Positions 24,550-32,692 of a stretch of 45,547 nucleotides of DNA are shown here, one piece after another. The first letter of the stretch is position 1. Each line of letters starts with the position of its first letter. Under the pieces are notes generated by a model, which saw only the letters and a program-made list of their open reading frames with translations, did not search any database and was not told the origin of the DNA. The translations under genes were made by a program, and so were the position numbers. Origin of the DNA: Candidatus Limnocylindria bacterium (lineage in GTDB: Bacteria > Chloroflexota > Limnocylindria > P2-11E); assembly GCA_036523395.1 (NCBI GenBank), contig DATDEH010000017.1, positions 1 to 45,547 on the forward strand, given 5' to 3'.

Positions 24550-25920
24550 CTAGACGGCGGGGAGACGCACCGTGAACTCCGCACCGCCGCCATCGACGTT
24601 GCGCGCCGTGATCTTGCCGCCGTGTGCGGTAGCGATCGCGTGCGCGATCGCGAGACCGAGACCCGCGCCGTCGCGCTGCGCGTTCTCGCCGCGATAGAAG
24701 CGGCGGAAGAGCCGCGTCTGCGCGCCGCCCGGAAGTCCGGACCCCGCATCGCGCACGCGCACGACGGCCTCGCCATCCTCCCGCGCTCCGCGCACGGTGA
24801 CCGCTGATCCATGCGGGGAGTGCTTCACCGCGTTGTCGATGAGGTTGATGAAGAGCTGCGCCAGCTTGTCAGGATCGCCGCGCACCGCGGGCAGCCCGTC
24901 GGTCGCGACGTTCAGCGTCACGCCGGCCTCATGCGCCTGCACCTCGAGCGCAGCGACCGCGCTGGTCACGAGCGCCGTCGCTTCGACGCGCTCGCGCGCG
25001 AGCTCGGGGCCGCCGGCCTGGAGCTTCGCCACCTCGAGGAGACCCTCGACCATGCGGATGAGCCGGCGCGACTCGCGCTGGATGATCTTCGCGGCCGACG
25101 GCGCGGCGTCGCCCGCAGCCTCGCCCTCCGCGATCGCCTGCGCGAAACCTTGGATCGACGTGAGTGGCGTGCGCAGCTCGTGCGAGATGTCAGCGAGGAA
25201 GGCTTGCTCGCTGTCGCGCGCGCGCTCGATCTCGCCCGCCATCTCGTTGAACGCGCCGCCCAGCTCGGCCACCTCGCCCGGGCCGGCGACGGGAACGCGC
25301 GTGCGGTACTCGCCGTGCGCGAAGCGCCGTGCGCCGCTGACGAGCTCGCGGAGCGGTCGCGTGATCGTCCGCGACAAGAGGCCCGCGACGATCAGCGCGA
25401 AACCCGCCGCGACGACGCCCGCCACGAGCAGCGACGGAAGCAGAGCGCGCAGCGCGTCGCCGAACGCCGCACGCGGTCGCGCCACCACGATGATCGCCGG
25501 GTTGACGTTGCCGCCGGTGGTGGCCGGACGGAATGCCTGCTGCACGAAGAGCCACTGGTCGCTGCTGTCGATGAACTGGCCGAACGTCCCCTGCGTCGGC
25601 GGCGGAAGCGTTTGGTTCACGAGCGAGTTCTCGCTATCGACGAGCACACGCCGGCTGTTCGCGATCACGAGCAACCGGGCATCCGCCGATGCGGCCTGTT
25701 CCTTCAGGGCGTCGATGACCTCGCGTGGCTGCTGCCCGTTCCGTAGCCCGGTCTGCATCGCGGTGAGAAGCGGCGCGGACAGCTCCTGCAGCCGCAGGCG
25801 AAGCACATCGTTCTCGTAGCGGACGAAGAGGCCGGAGATCGTGATGGCCGCGACGAGCAGGCCGACCGCGACGACACCGAGATACGACAGGAACAGCCGG
25901 CCCGCGACACTTCGCGGCAT
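24550..25920 (-). CDS. sensor histidine kinase (OmpR-partner type)
   Basis: The 456-residue kinase has a membrane helix at about 9-31, an exported sensor region to about 160, a second helix (162-182) and a HAMP linker (183-237). The HisKA domain follows, with phospho-acceptor His247 in FLADISHELRTPLTS. The ATPase domain shows the N box (FINLIDNAVKHSP, Asn359/Asn363), G1 DAGSG (391-395) and G2 GAGLGLAIAHAI. The sensor domain is small and not recognised. ATG 25920 shares one base with the response-regulator stop (TGATG). Confidence 0.95.
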   Translation of the reverse strand: MPRSVAGRLFLSYLGVVAVGLLVAAITISGLFVRYENDVLRLRLQELSAPLLTAMQTGLRNGQQPREVIDALKEQAASADARLLVIANSRRVLVDSENSLVNQTLPPPTQGTFGQFIDSSDQWLFVQQAFRPATTGGNVNPAIIVVARPRAAFGDALRALLPSLLVAGVVAAGFALIVAGLLSRTITRPLRELVSGARRFAHGEYRTRVPVAGPGEVAELGGAFNEMAGEIERARDSEQAFLADISHELRTPLTSIQGFAQAIAEGEAAGDAAPSAAKIIQRESRRLIRMVEGLLEVAKLQAGGPELARERVEATALVTSAVAALEVQAHEAGVTLNVATDGLPAVRGDPDKLAQLFINLIDNAVKHSPHGSAVTVRGAREDGEAVVRVRDAGSGLPGGAQTRLFRRFYRGENAQRDGAGLGLAIAHAIATAHGGKITARNVDGGGAEFTVRLPAV

Positions 25921-26606
25921 CAGGTGCTGGGCCCGACCATCTTGTATCCCACGCCCCAGACCGTCTCGATCTTCGCATCGGCGCCGGCGAGCTTGTCTCG
26001 CAGCTGCTTCACGTGCACGTCGACGGTGCGTGTCTCTCCCGGATACGCGAAGCCCCAGACGTCTTCGAGCAGGCGGTCCCGCGTCAGGACCATGCCGGGC
26101 TGCCGGCAGAACGCTTCGAGCAGCTCGAACTCCTTCGCGCGAAGCGCGACCGAGCGTTCGCCGACGAGCACTTCGTGCCGCGCCGGATCGACGCTGACGT
26201 TGCCGACGCGCAGGACGCGCCCACCGCCGGGCATGCCCGACGCGCGACGGAGGATCGCGCGTACGCGAGAGACGAGCTCGCGCGGATTGAACGGCTTCGC
26301 GAGGTAGTCATCCATTCCCGCGTCGAGTCCGGCGATCCGCTGCGCGTCCTCAGCACGCGCGGTGAGGGCGATCACCGGCGTGTCGGCGCGGCCGCGAAGC
26401 TCGTTGAAGAGATCGATGCCGTCGGTGTCGGGCAGTCCGAGGTCGAGCACGACCAGCGCCGGCTTCACCTCGTCGAATAGCACCCGCGCTCGCTCGCCGG
26501 TGGCCGCGTGCTCGACGATGTATCCCGCGTTGCGCAGGTAGAGCGTGACGAGCTCCGCGACCGACGCATCGTCCTCGACGACGACGATCCGCGCGGTACC
26601 GCTCAC
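25920..26606 (-). CDS. OmpR/PhoB-family response regulator
   Basis: The 228-residue protein starts at GTG 26606 (VSGTARIVVVEDD). The receiver domain has the acidic pair Asp12/Asp13, phospho-acceptor Asp55 in VVLDLGLPD, the switch Thr in ALTARAE, and Lys in AKPFNP. The C-terminal winged helix (LRAKEFELLEAFCRQPGMVL through RTVDVHVKQLRDKL) is of the OmpR type. A TATGCT hexamer 6 nt upstream suggests a leaderless transcript. The much longer open frame upstream overlaps the divergent PIG-L gene and has no domain. Confidence 0.96.
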   Translation of the reverse strand: MSGTARIVVVEDDASVAELVTLYLRNAGYIVEHAATGERARVLFDEVKPALVVLDLGLPDTDGIDLFNELRGRADTPVIALTARAEDAQRIAGLDAGMDDYLAKPFNPRELVSRVRAILRRASGMPGGGRVLRVGNVSVDPARHEVLVGERSVALRAKEFELLEAFCRQPGMVLTRDRLLEDVWGFAYPGETRTVDVHVKQLRDKLAGADAKIETVWGVGYKMVGPST

Positions 26607-26612
26607 CTGCCG

Positions 26613-26618
26613 AGCATA
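26613..26618 (-). promoter_or_regulatory. putative leaderless -10 hexamer (TATGCT) for the response regulator
   Basis: TATGCT on the minus strand lies 6 nt upstream of GTG 26606. With TATCGT at 26627 on the plus strand it forms a compact divergent pair in a 34-bp gap. Confidence 0.45.
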
Positions 26619-26626
26619 GCCTCGGG

Positions 26627-26632
26627 TATCGT
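26627..26632 (+). promoter_or_regulatory. putative leaderless -10 hexamer (TATCGT) for the PIG-L gene
   Basis: TATCGT lies 8 nt upstream of ATG 26641 with no ribosome binding site. The same hexamer precedes the molybdoenzyme gene at 43650. Confidence 0.45.
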
Positions 26633-26640
26633 CCGCGCCG

Positions 26641-27468
26641 ATGCCTCCAAAGCTCGCGACGATCCTCGCGCATCCCGATGACGAGACGTTCGGAACGGGT
26701 GGCACGCTCATCCGGTACGCGCGGGACGGAGTCGAGGTCCACAGCCTGTGCCTTACGGAGGGCGAGAAGGGCTGGGCCGGTGTCGACGACAAGATCGTTC
26801 CGCGCGAGCTCGTGGGACCGACGCGCGCGCGAGAGCTCGCGGAGGCGGGACGCCGGATGGGCCTGGCGAGTGTCACGTGCCTCAGGTACCCCGACGGCGG
26901 CCTCGCCGATGTCAACGAGGAATGGGTCGTCCGCGACATCGTCCGCTGGCTGCGCCTCGTGCGGCCGGAGGTGGCGATCATCTGGGGACCGGATGGCGGA
27001 TACGGCCATCCCGATCACATCGCGGCGGGCGAGCGCGCGCTCAAGGCGATCGAGCTCGCTGGAGTGCAGCGTCACGAGCCCGAGCTCGGCGCGCACTGGC
27101 ATGCGAAGCGGTGCTACCGGTTCGTCGCCTCGGCCGAGCTCATCGATCGACTCTCGTCGCTCATGCCGGCGTTCGCGCAGTACATGGAGACGCTCGCCGT
27201 GAAGCCTCAGCGCTGGACACGGGAGCGGCTCGGAGCCGTCATCGAGATCGGTGATGTGCTCGACGCGAAGGTGCACGCGATGGATGCGCACCAGACGCAG
27301 GCGCCCGATCTCCGCATGTGGGCGACGGCGCGCGCGCAGCTGCCGGAGATCTTCAACGAGGAGACGTTCATCCGCGAATACCCCGAGCCCGGCGGCCCGC
27401 CGATGGAGACCGATCTGTTCGCGGGCCTCCGCGCTCACGAGCAGGAAGAACCCGCGCGCCCCACCTGA
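26641..27468 (+). CDS. PIG-L (LmbE)-family zinc N-deacetylase
   Basis: The 275-residue protein shows the zinc and catalytic motif AHPDDE (10-15; His11 and Asp14 as ligand and Asp13 as base in the family) and the third ligand in YGHPDH (about 122-127). The family removes N-acetyl groups from sugars, as in mycothiol or bacillithiol synthesis (MshB, BshB) and GlcNAc-PI. A role in thiol synthesis or amide hydrolysis is possible, but no partner gene is adjacent. Its last 34 nt overlap the convergent lipoprotein gene. Confidence 0.9.
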   Translation: MPPKLATILAHPDDETFGTGGTLIRYARDGVEVHSLCLTEGEKGWAGVDDKIVPRELVGPTRARELAEAGRRMGLASVTCLRYPDGGLADVNEEWVVRDIVRWLRLVRPEVAIIWGPDGGYGHPDHIAAGERALKAIELAGVQRHEPELGAHWHAKRCYRFVASAELIDRLSSLMPAFAQYMETLAVKPQRWTRERLGAVIEIGDVLDAKVHAMDAHQTQAPDLRMWATARAQLPEIFNEETFIREYPEPGGPPMETDLFAGLRAHEQEEPARPT

Positions 27469-28130
27469 GCTAACCGCGGATAGTCGCCTGGCGCCAGTGA
27501 CGACTCCGACACGCTGAGCACCACGTCGTTCTTGCGCCAGCGCTCGGTCCCGAGACCCGTTCCGCACGAGCTCCAGCCCTGCTGCGTGAACGCGGAGCCG
27601 AGCGTTCCGCGTGCATTGTTGTTCGCGCCGCCGCAGTCAATGCTCCACTCGGTCTGCACTGTGCCGACGATGGGTGAGGCGGCGTAGGCGCATGCCTGTG
27701 GGAGGACGAAACCCGTTGGCGCTGGTGATGCGAACGTCGCTGGAAACGTGCCCGATGGAATGAAGTTCGCCACGCCACCCGGGACGAAGCCGGCAAATAG
27801 CGGACGAGGGATCCCGGCGAGCACTCCGGCGCACACGTAGTTTGCTGCGACGCCCCCGAGTCTCCCGGCAGGGATCGTGACCTTGAACGGATCGCGTCCT
27901 GGCGAATTCAAAACGAACGATCCGTTCGCGACACCGCTGTCGCTCACGAAGTCACTGATCGTTCCGCAGACGAATGCGAACGTTGCCGCTGTGGTCGCCC
28001 CTGGGGAAGGGGTGAGTGACGCCGTCGCGGGGGCTACGGTCGCCGTGGAGGTGGGCGAGGCCGTGCTGACCGAAGGCGGTCCGCAGGCCGTGACGGAAAG
28101 GCCAAGCAGCGCGGCGAAGAGTGATCGCAC
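27435..28130 (-). CDS. lipoprotein of unknown function
   Basis: The 231-residue protein starts at GTG 28130 with a lipoprotein signal peptide: SLFAALLGLSVTAC, where VTAC is the lipobox. A Thr/Ser/Ala/Pro linker leads to an exported domain of about 175 residues with six further cysteines (for example FVCGTISDF, NYVCAG, SIDCGGANN, WSSCGTG), which may form disulfides. I do not recognise the domain. The longer open frame upstream runs back through the neighbouring gene and is not used. It lies about 40 nt downstream of the NERD-like gene. Confidence 0.7.
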   Translation of the reverse strand: MRSLFAALLGLSVTACGPPSVSTASPTSTATVAPATASLTPSPGATTAATFAFVCGTISDFVSDSGVANGSFVLNSPGRDPFKVTIPAGRLGGVAANYVCAGVLAGIPRPLFAGFVPGGVANFIPSGTFPATFASPAPTGFVLPQACAYAASPIVGTVQTEWSIDCGGANNNARGTLGSAFTQQGWSSCGTGLGTERWRKNDVVLSVSESSLAPGDYPRLAQVGRAGSSCS

Positions 28131-28168
28131 ACGGGCATAGTGCGTCGGCCCGCAACATGCGGGCCGAA

Positions 28169-28717
28169 CTACACCGTTGCCAGCTTGATCGGGCTGGACA
28201 GTGCGCCGACCAGCTCGCGGGTGTGCTCGACGGAGCTGTCGCGCTGGGGGTGCGATTCGAGATGGCGGACCAGCGCGTCCATCCCAGCGATCACCGGTAC
28301 GCACGAGCTGCCGACGTCGTCGGGTTGCCCCCGGGTCAACACGACCACGCCATCGACGGCTGTGTAGATGAAGCCGCCGCTCGCGAGGTCGCTCTTCACT
28401 CGTGCCGCGTTCGCGCGTGCCCGCTTCGACGGTGAGTCGGAAAGAGGATGCGAGACACCGGGACCCGTCCGCCGGTACCAGTGATCCTGATAGCAGACGA
28501 GCGCGCCATCTTCGTCCCGCGGCTCGACGACGAGCACGCCGTGCGGTCCGAGCACGACGAGCGGAACGACGTCGGAGCTGACATCGCGCGGGGCGTAGCG
28601 CGCCATGACGACGAAATCGGTGGACAGTCGCTCGCTCAGGTACGACGCGGCACGCTCCGCGAGGCGGGCGCGCGGACGGTCGGCGAGCGCCGTGAACGCC
28701 GAGCGGATTCCCCCCAT
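28169..28717 (-). CDS. NERD-like domain protein
   Basis: The 182-residue protein looks like the small nuclease-related NERD domain. The strand-turn-strand VVPLVVLGPHGVLVVEPRDE followed by HWYRRTGPG resembles the family's core, in which an acidic residue and a conserved V-E-(V/P)-K/R set the putative active site. The Lys normally expected after the Glu is replaced here (EPRDED), so nuclease activity is doubtful. It may be transcribed with the downstream lipoprotein. No signal peptide or membrane helix is seen. Confidence 0.55.
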   Translation of the reverse strand: MGGIRSAFTALADRPRARLAERAASYLSERLSTDFVVMARYAPRDVSSDVVPLVVLGPHGVLVVEPRDEDGALVCYQDHWYRRTGPGVSHPLSDSPSKRARANAARVKSDLASGGFIYTAVDGVVVLTRGQPDDVGSSCVPVIAGMDALVRHLESHPQRDSSVEHTRELVGALSSPIKLATV

Positions 28718-28829
28718 TTGTGCTTACCGCCTCTCGGCGGTGGATGCTGGTCGCCGCCTCCGCCTGCCACAAGTAGGCCGGTCGTCATGCCCCTCTCGTA
28801 CCTCCGCGCCGGCGTGCATCATCGCTTTC

Positions 28830-29849
28830 ATGTCGCTTCGTTCTGAGATCGCGGAGCAGCCGGCCGCGGTGGCGCGCCTTCTCGACGAAGGCGCCGCGGA
28901 CGCCCGGCGACTCGGTGCGCTCCTCGCGCGCGCGAAGCACGTCACCGTCGCGGCGCGGGGCTCGTCCGATAACGCCGCGACGTACGGCAAGTACCTGTTC
29001 GAGGGTCTCGCGGGCATCGTCACCGCCTCGGCCGCGCCGTCGCTCATCACGCGGTACGGCACGCCGCCGCGCTACGCGGGTGGCGCGGTCATCGGGATCT
29101 CGCAGTCGGGCGCTGCGCCCGACGTCTCAGCGGTCATCGCCGCGGCGCGGCGGGACGGCGCGCTCACCATCGCGATCACGAACCGCGCGTCGTCGGCGCT
29201 TGGCCGTGCGGCCGAGCATGTCTTCGAGCTCCGCTGCGGACCGGAGCGCGCGGTCGCCGCAACGAAGACGTACACGACCTCGTGTGTCGGGCTCGCGATG
29301 CTCGCCGGCGCCGCGGCGGGGCGGCCGCTCGACTTCGCGGAGCTGCCGGAGGCGGTGCGCGAGGCGGTGGACAGCGAGCCGGACGGAGCGCGCATCGCTC
29401 GCAAGATCGGGCCGGCGCGCGCGCTCGTCGTCCTCGGTCGTGGCTATGGCTACGCCGCGGCGCTCGAGGCCGCGCTGAAGATCAAGGAGCTCGCGCGCGT
29501 CTGGGCCGAGCCGTACTCGAGCGCGGATTTCGCGCATGGTCCGCGCGCGCTGCTCGAGCGCGGCACACCGGTGCTGTTCCTCGCGGCACGTGGCGCGACC
29601 GAGCGCGAGACGCGCTCGCTGGCGGCCGCGATGCGCCTTCGCGGCGCGCGCGTGTACGCGATAACAGACGACGAAGCGCTTGCGGCGAGGGTGACCGACG
29701 CGGTGTTGCTGCGGTGCCGGGTGGGTGAGCTGCTCAGCCCGATCGTGCTCGTCGTCGCGGCGCAGAACGTCGCGGCGCACGTCGCGCGCCGCCACGGCCG
29801 CGACCCGGAGAAGCCCGCCGGGCTTTCGAAGGTGACCCGGACGCTCTAG
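28830..29849 (+). CDS. SIS-domain sugar isomerase/deaminase (NagB-II/GlmS-isomerase-like)
   Basis: The 339-residue protein contains two SIS domains like the isomerase half of GlmS, without the glutamine amidotransferase part. The first shows AARGSSDNAATYGKYLFE and SGAAPDVSAV, the second VLGRGYGYAAALEAALKIKE followed by AEPYSSADFAHGPRALLE, the phosphosugar-binding and catalytic His/Glu region of this group. Such proteins act as glucosamine-6-P deaminases (NagB-II) or as other aldose/ketose isomerases. Given the recycling operon nearby, conversion of GlcN-6-P to fructose-6-P is the likely role. ATG 28830 follows a 112-bp divergent region. Confidence 0.88.
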   Translation: MSLRSEIAEQPAAVARLLDEGAADARRLGALLARAKHVTVAARGSSDNAATYGKYLFEGLAGIVTASAAPSLITRYGTPPRYAGGAVIGISQSGAAPDVSAVIAAARRDGALTIAITNRASSALGRAAEHVFELRCGPERAVAATKTYTTSCVGLAMLAGAAAGRPLDFAELPEAVREAVDSEPDGARIARKIGPARALVVLGRGYGYAAALEAALKIKELARVWAEPYSSADFAHGPRALLERGTPVLFLAARGATERETRSLAAAMRLRGARVYAITDDEALAARVTDAVLLRCRVGELLSPIVLVVAAQNVAAHVARRHGRDPEKPAGLSKVTRTL

Positions 29850-30186
29850 CCGCTCTTGGCGCGGCCCGCTTGGGCTTGATCTCCTTCGCCGGTGCGGCGC
29901 GCTTGGCTTGCGCGTCCTCGCGGTCGAACGCGACGCTCAGCTTGTATCCATACGCAAGCGCGACGCGTTGCAGTGAGCGGAGCGACGGAAGGTAGCGCGG
30001 ATCTTCCATACGACGAAGCTGCGTCTGCGATGTGCCGAGCTTGCGCGCCGCCGCGCGCTCCGAGAGGCCGGCCTCGCGGCGAAGGCGCACGACGCCTTCG
30101 GCCACCGCGGCGGCGAGGGGGTCGGGACGCCGCGGCTCCTCGGGGGGCGTCGCTGCGACCGGTGTTGGTGTCGGTTCGTTCGGCAC
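29734..30186 (-). CDS. XRE-family helix-turn-helix protein with basic tail
   Basis: The 150-residue frame starts at GTG 30186, 24 nt after the GHL10 gene. The helix-turn-helix at about residues 35-80 reads VVRLRREAGLSERAAARKLG, then TSQTQLRRMEDPRYLPSL, a typical XRE fold. After about residue 98 the sequence becomes a Lys/Arg/Ala/Pro tail, and its last 116 nt overlap the convergent SIS gene. A neighbouring frame ends at 29846, right at the SIS stop, so a frameshift shortening the tail is possible. It would be the last gene of the recycling operon and its candidate regulator. Confidence 0.65.
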   Translation of the reverse strand: MPNEPTPTPVAATPPEEPRRPDPLAAAVAEGVVRLRREAGLSERAAARKLGTSQTQLRRMEDPRYLPSLRSLQRVALAYGYKLSVAFDREDAQAKRAAPAKEIKPKRAAPRAARASGSPSKARRASPGRGRGGARRAPRRSAPRRRARSG

Positions 30187-30210
30187 GGGGACAAGAGAGT
30201 AGCGCCGCCG

Positions 30211-31137
30211 CTACCCCTGGGCGAAAACGTCCAGAAGATCGGGTGAATCGGGATCGTACGCGAACAGGATCGCCCCCTCGCAGCCGGTCCTCGCTGCGAC
30301 GCGAACTTGCTCGCGCAAGAGCTGTGGCTCTCCTTTGTATGCCATGAGACCGCCCCACATCTCGGTGCGTGGCGCAGCCGCGCGCGCGCGAGAGAGCACG
30401 CGCTCGACCTCCGCGGTGTCGCGCCGGTACGCCATGGGGCACAACAGATCCACCAGACCCTCCGCCGCCCACTCGGGCCAGTGCTGCAGCACGCGGCCTC
30501 GCGCGACATCGGGGTCGGGGAACACCGCCGCGGAGATGACGATCCCCGGTCGTGCGCTCCGCAGCCGCCTTGCGCCCTCGCGCACCAGCGCGGTGACCTG
30601 GTCGTGGTCATCCGGACTCGCCGCGTAGGTCACCTGCGGGTAACGCACGTAGTCGTAGTGGAAGCCTTCGACCGCGTATCGCGACACGATGTCGGTGAAG
30701 ACCGCGAGGGTGTGCTCCCGCGCCGCCGCGCTCCGCGGATCGATGTAGATGCCCTCCCAATCCGAGCCGCCGACGGGGTCGAGGTACTTCACGCCGCCCG
30801 GGCGGAGCAACCAATCTGGGTGGCGGTTGACGAGGTGCGCGGTCGAGCTGGGCAGCGAACCGTGCTTGTCGGACCAGACGAAGAACACGTTGCCCCAGGC
30901 GTGGATGCGGACGCCGACCGCGGCGCCGAAGCGGACCAGATGCTCGAGCGGATCGAGGTCGGTTCCGGCCAGGGCGAGCGCCTGCGGCTCGAGCCGAGAG
31001 CGGTAATACGCGTCGCCGCGCCCGCGGACCTGAACGACGAGGTCGAAGATCCCGCGTGATGTCGCGTCGGCGAGGAGCTCGTCGATCGCGTGCGCGTTCG
31101 TGATGCGGTCACGCACGACCCACAGTGCTTTCCTCAT
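30211..31137 (-). CDS. GHL10-family glycoside hydrolase-like protein
   Basis: The 308-residue TIM-barrel protein resembles the GHL10 group (PF02638). It shows FDLVVQVRGRGDAYYRS, the GVRIHAWGNVFFVW strand, WEGIYIDPRSAAAREH and GFHYDYVRYPQVT, then YDPDSPD near the end. E. coli DigH, of this group, cuts denuded peptidoglycan glycans, which suits the recycling operon. No signal peptide is visible, so it may act inside the cell or on imported glycans. ATG 31137 overlaps the upstream stop by four bases (ATGA). Confidence 0.85.
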   Translation of the reverse strand: MRKALWVVRDRITNAHAIDELLADATSRGIFDLVVQVRGRGDAYYRSRLEPQALALAGTDLDPLEHLVRFGAAVGVRIHAWGNVFFVWSDKHGSLPSSTAHLVNRHPDWLLRPGGVKYLDPVGGSDWEGIYIDPRSAAAREHTLAVFTDIVSRYAVEGFHYDYVRYPQVTYAASPDDHDQVTALVREGARRLRSARPGIVISAAVFPDPDVARGRVLQHWPEWAAEGLVDLLCPMAYRRDTAEVERVLSRARAAAPRTEMWGGLMAYKGEPQLLREQVRVAARTGCEGAILFAYDPDSPDLLDVFAQG

Positions 31138-31892
31138 ATGTCGGCGAACGTCACGAGCGAGATGGCGAGGTCCTTCACCTTCGCGCGGACACGCGGGTCG
31201 GTGAGTGTCGCGAGCTCGGTCGCGCGCTCGCGCGCGTAGCCCGACCGCTTCGCCAGAGCTTCGTCGGGCTCACCCGGATGGCACATGAGCTCGGTGACGC
31301 CGCCCTTCGCCGCGATGCGCCCGAGAAGCGCGAGAAGCGAGTCGACGCCGACCTTGCCCTCGTGCTGGAAGTCGCGCACGAAGTGGTCGCACGTGCGCAC
31401 GCCGCGCGCGCGCAATCGGTCGCGCTGCTCGTCCGAGTGGATGCGCGCCGCGGCTCCGGTCTCGCGCGCGAGCTCCCCGATCGCCCACTCGAGCGCGGGA
31501 TGGTCGTGCACCCAGTGATGTGAATCGAGGTGCGTCGGCTCGCGGCCCAGGAGCTCTCGTGCTTTCAGGTACTGCGCGCGATATTCGATGAGGGCCTCCC
31601 TCCGATCGATATCCCGAGCGAGGAGCGCGATCGGACGAAAGAATCGTCCATCTCTGTCGACGAGTGTCGGGACGCGTTCGACGCCGGCCAGCGGCCGGTC
31701 GAAGGTCAATACGAGATGCACGCCCACATCGAGCGACGGCGTCGCGCGCGCGAGATTCGCGGCGCCTCTGGTGTGCGGAGCGTTCGTCATGAGCGTCGTC
31801 GCGCCGACGATCCCGTCCCGGTGCGCGCGGAGGATCCCCGCGGACACGCTCTCCGAATAGCCGAAGTCGTCGGCGTTGACGATGAGCTTCAT
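31134..31892 (-). CDS. ChbG/YdjC-family carbohydrate deacetylase
   Basis: The 252-residue protein has the family opening LIVNADDFGYS with the metal-binding Asp9, followed by HLDSHHWVHDHP with the His ligands and GVTELMCHPG. ChbG removes one acetyl group from chitobiose-6-phosphate in E. coli. Lying directly after murQ with an ATGA overlap, and with no nagA in the window, it is the only visible candidate to deacetylate GlcNAc-6-P or a related sugar here. That role is an inference. ATG 31892 is fixed by the overlap. Confidence 0.9.
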   Translation of the reverse strand: MKLIVNADDFGYSESVSAGILRAHRDGIVGATTLMTNAPHTRGAANLARATPSLDVGVHLVLTFDRPLAGVERVPTLVDRDGRFFRPIALLARDIDRREALIEYRAQYLKARELLGREPTHLDSHHWVHDHPALEWAIGELARETGAAARIHSDEQRDRLRARGVRTCDHFVRDFQHEGKVGVDSLLALLGRIAAKGGVTELMCHPGEPDEALAKRSGYARERATELATLTDPRVRAKVKDLAISLVTFADI

Positions 31893-32692
31893 CGCTCGAG
31901 CGCCTTGCGCACGCTCCATCCGGCGCTCTCGAGCCGCGCGCGCGCCTCGTCCTCGCTCAGGCCGCTCTCGTCCATCACCATCCGCACCGCGCGCTCGCGC
32001 AGCTTCGCGTTCGTAGGGCGCAGGTCGATCATGAGATCGCCCCGCGTTCGGCCCGAGCGGATCATCGCCGCGGTCGACAGCATGTTGAGCACCAGCTTCG
32101 TCGCGGTGCCCGCCTTTAAGCGGCTCGAGCCGGCGAGGACCTCGGGCCCGACGTCGACAACGACCGCGATGTCGGCGTCGTGTGCGAGCGGCGACGACCC
32201 GTCGCACGTGAGCGCGACGGTGCGCGCGCCGATCTCGCGGGCCATGACCATCCCGGCCGTGACGAACTTTGCGCGGCCGCTCGCGGAGATGCCGACGAGC
32301 ACATCGCCGCCGCGCACGTGCTCGCGGACGGCGCGCGCACCCGTGCTCGAGTCGTCCTCCGCCCCTTCGATCGACCGGCGCAGGGCCTCGTCGCCGCCCG
32401 CGATGATCCCGCGCACCAGGTCCTCCTCGACGCCGAACGTCGGCGGCGCCTCGCTCGCGTCGAGCACACCGAGCCGGCCGCTCGTGCCCGCCCCGATGTA
32501 GCGCAGCCGGTGCCCGCGTGCGAACGCTCGCACGGTCTCGTCGACGGCGCGCTCGATCTCCGGCAGCGCCGCGCGCACCGATGCCGGGACAGTCGCATCT
32601 TCGTCGTTCATCAGCTCGAGGATCTGGCGCGTTGTGAACGACTCCAGCCCGCGCGCCTTCGCGTTGCGCGCCTCGGTCGGTCGTTCGCTCAT
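31889..32692 (-). CDS. murQ: N-acetylmuramic acid 6-phosphate etherase
   Basis: MurQ splits the D-lactyl ether of MurNAc-6-P, giving GlcNAc-6-P and lactate. The SIS-fold protein has 267 residues from ATG 32692. Family signatures are IGAGTSGRLGVLDASE (66-81), with Glu81 matching catalytic Glu83 of the E. coli enzyme, IEGAEDDSS with Glu112 (E. coli Glu114), ISASGR, and GTATKLVLNMLST. A UBA-like helix pair closes the C-terminus (SEDEARARLESAGWSV). ATG 32692 overlaps the kinase stop (ATGA); an upstream GTG at 32704 would add four residues. Confidence 0.96.
   Translation of the reverse strand: MSERPTEARNAKARGLESFTTRQILELMNDEDATVPASVRAALPEIERAVDETVRAFARGHRLRYIGAGTSGRLGVLDASEAPPTFGVEEDLVRGIIAGGDEALRRSIEGAEDDSSTGARAVREHVRGGDVLVGISASGRAKFVTAGMVMAREIGARTVALTCDGSSPLAHDADIAVVVDVGPEVLAGSSRLKAGTATKLVLNMLSTAAMIRSGRTRGDLMIDLRPTNAKLRERAVRMVMDESGLSEDEARARLESAGWSVRKALER

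Noticed and set aside
26606-26981. N-terminal extension of the response regulator frame
   Set aside because: The extra 125 residues overlap the divergent PIG-L gene, have no domain, and the receiver domain begins at GTG 26606.
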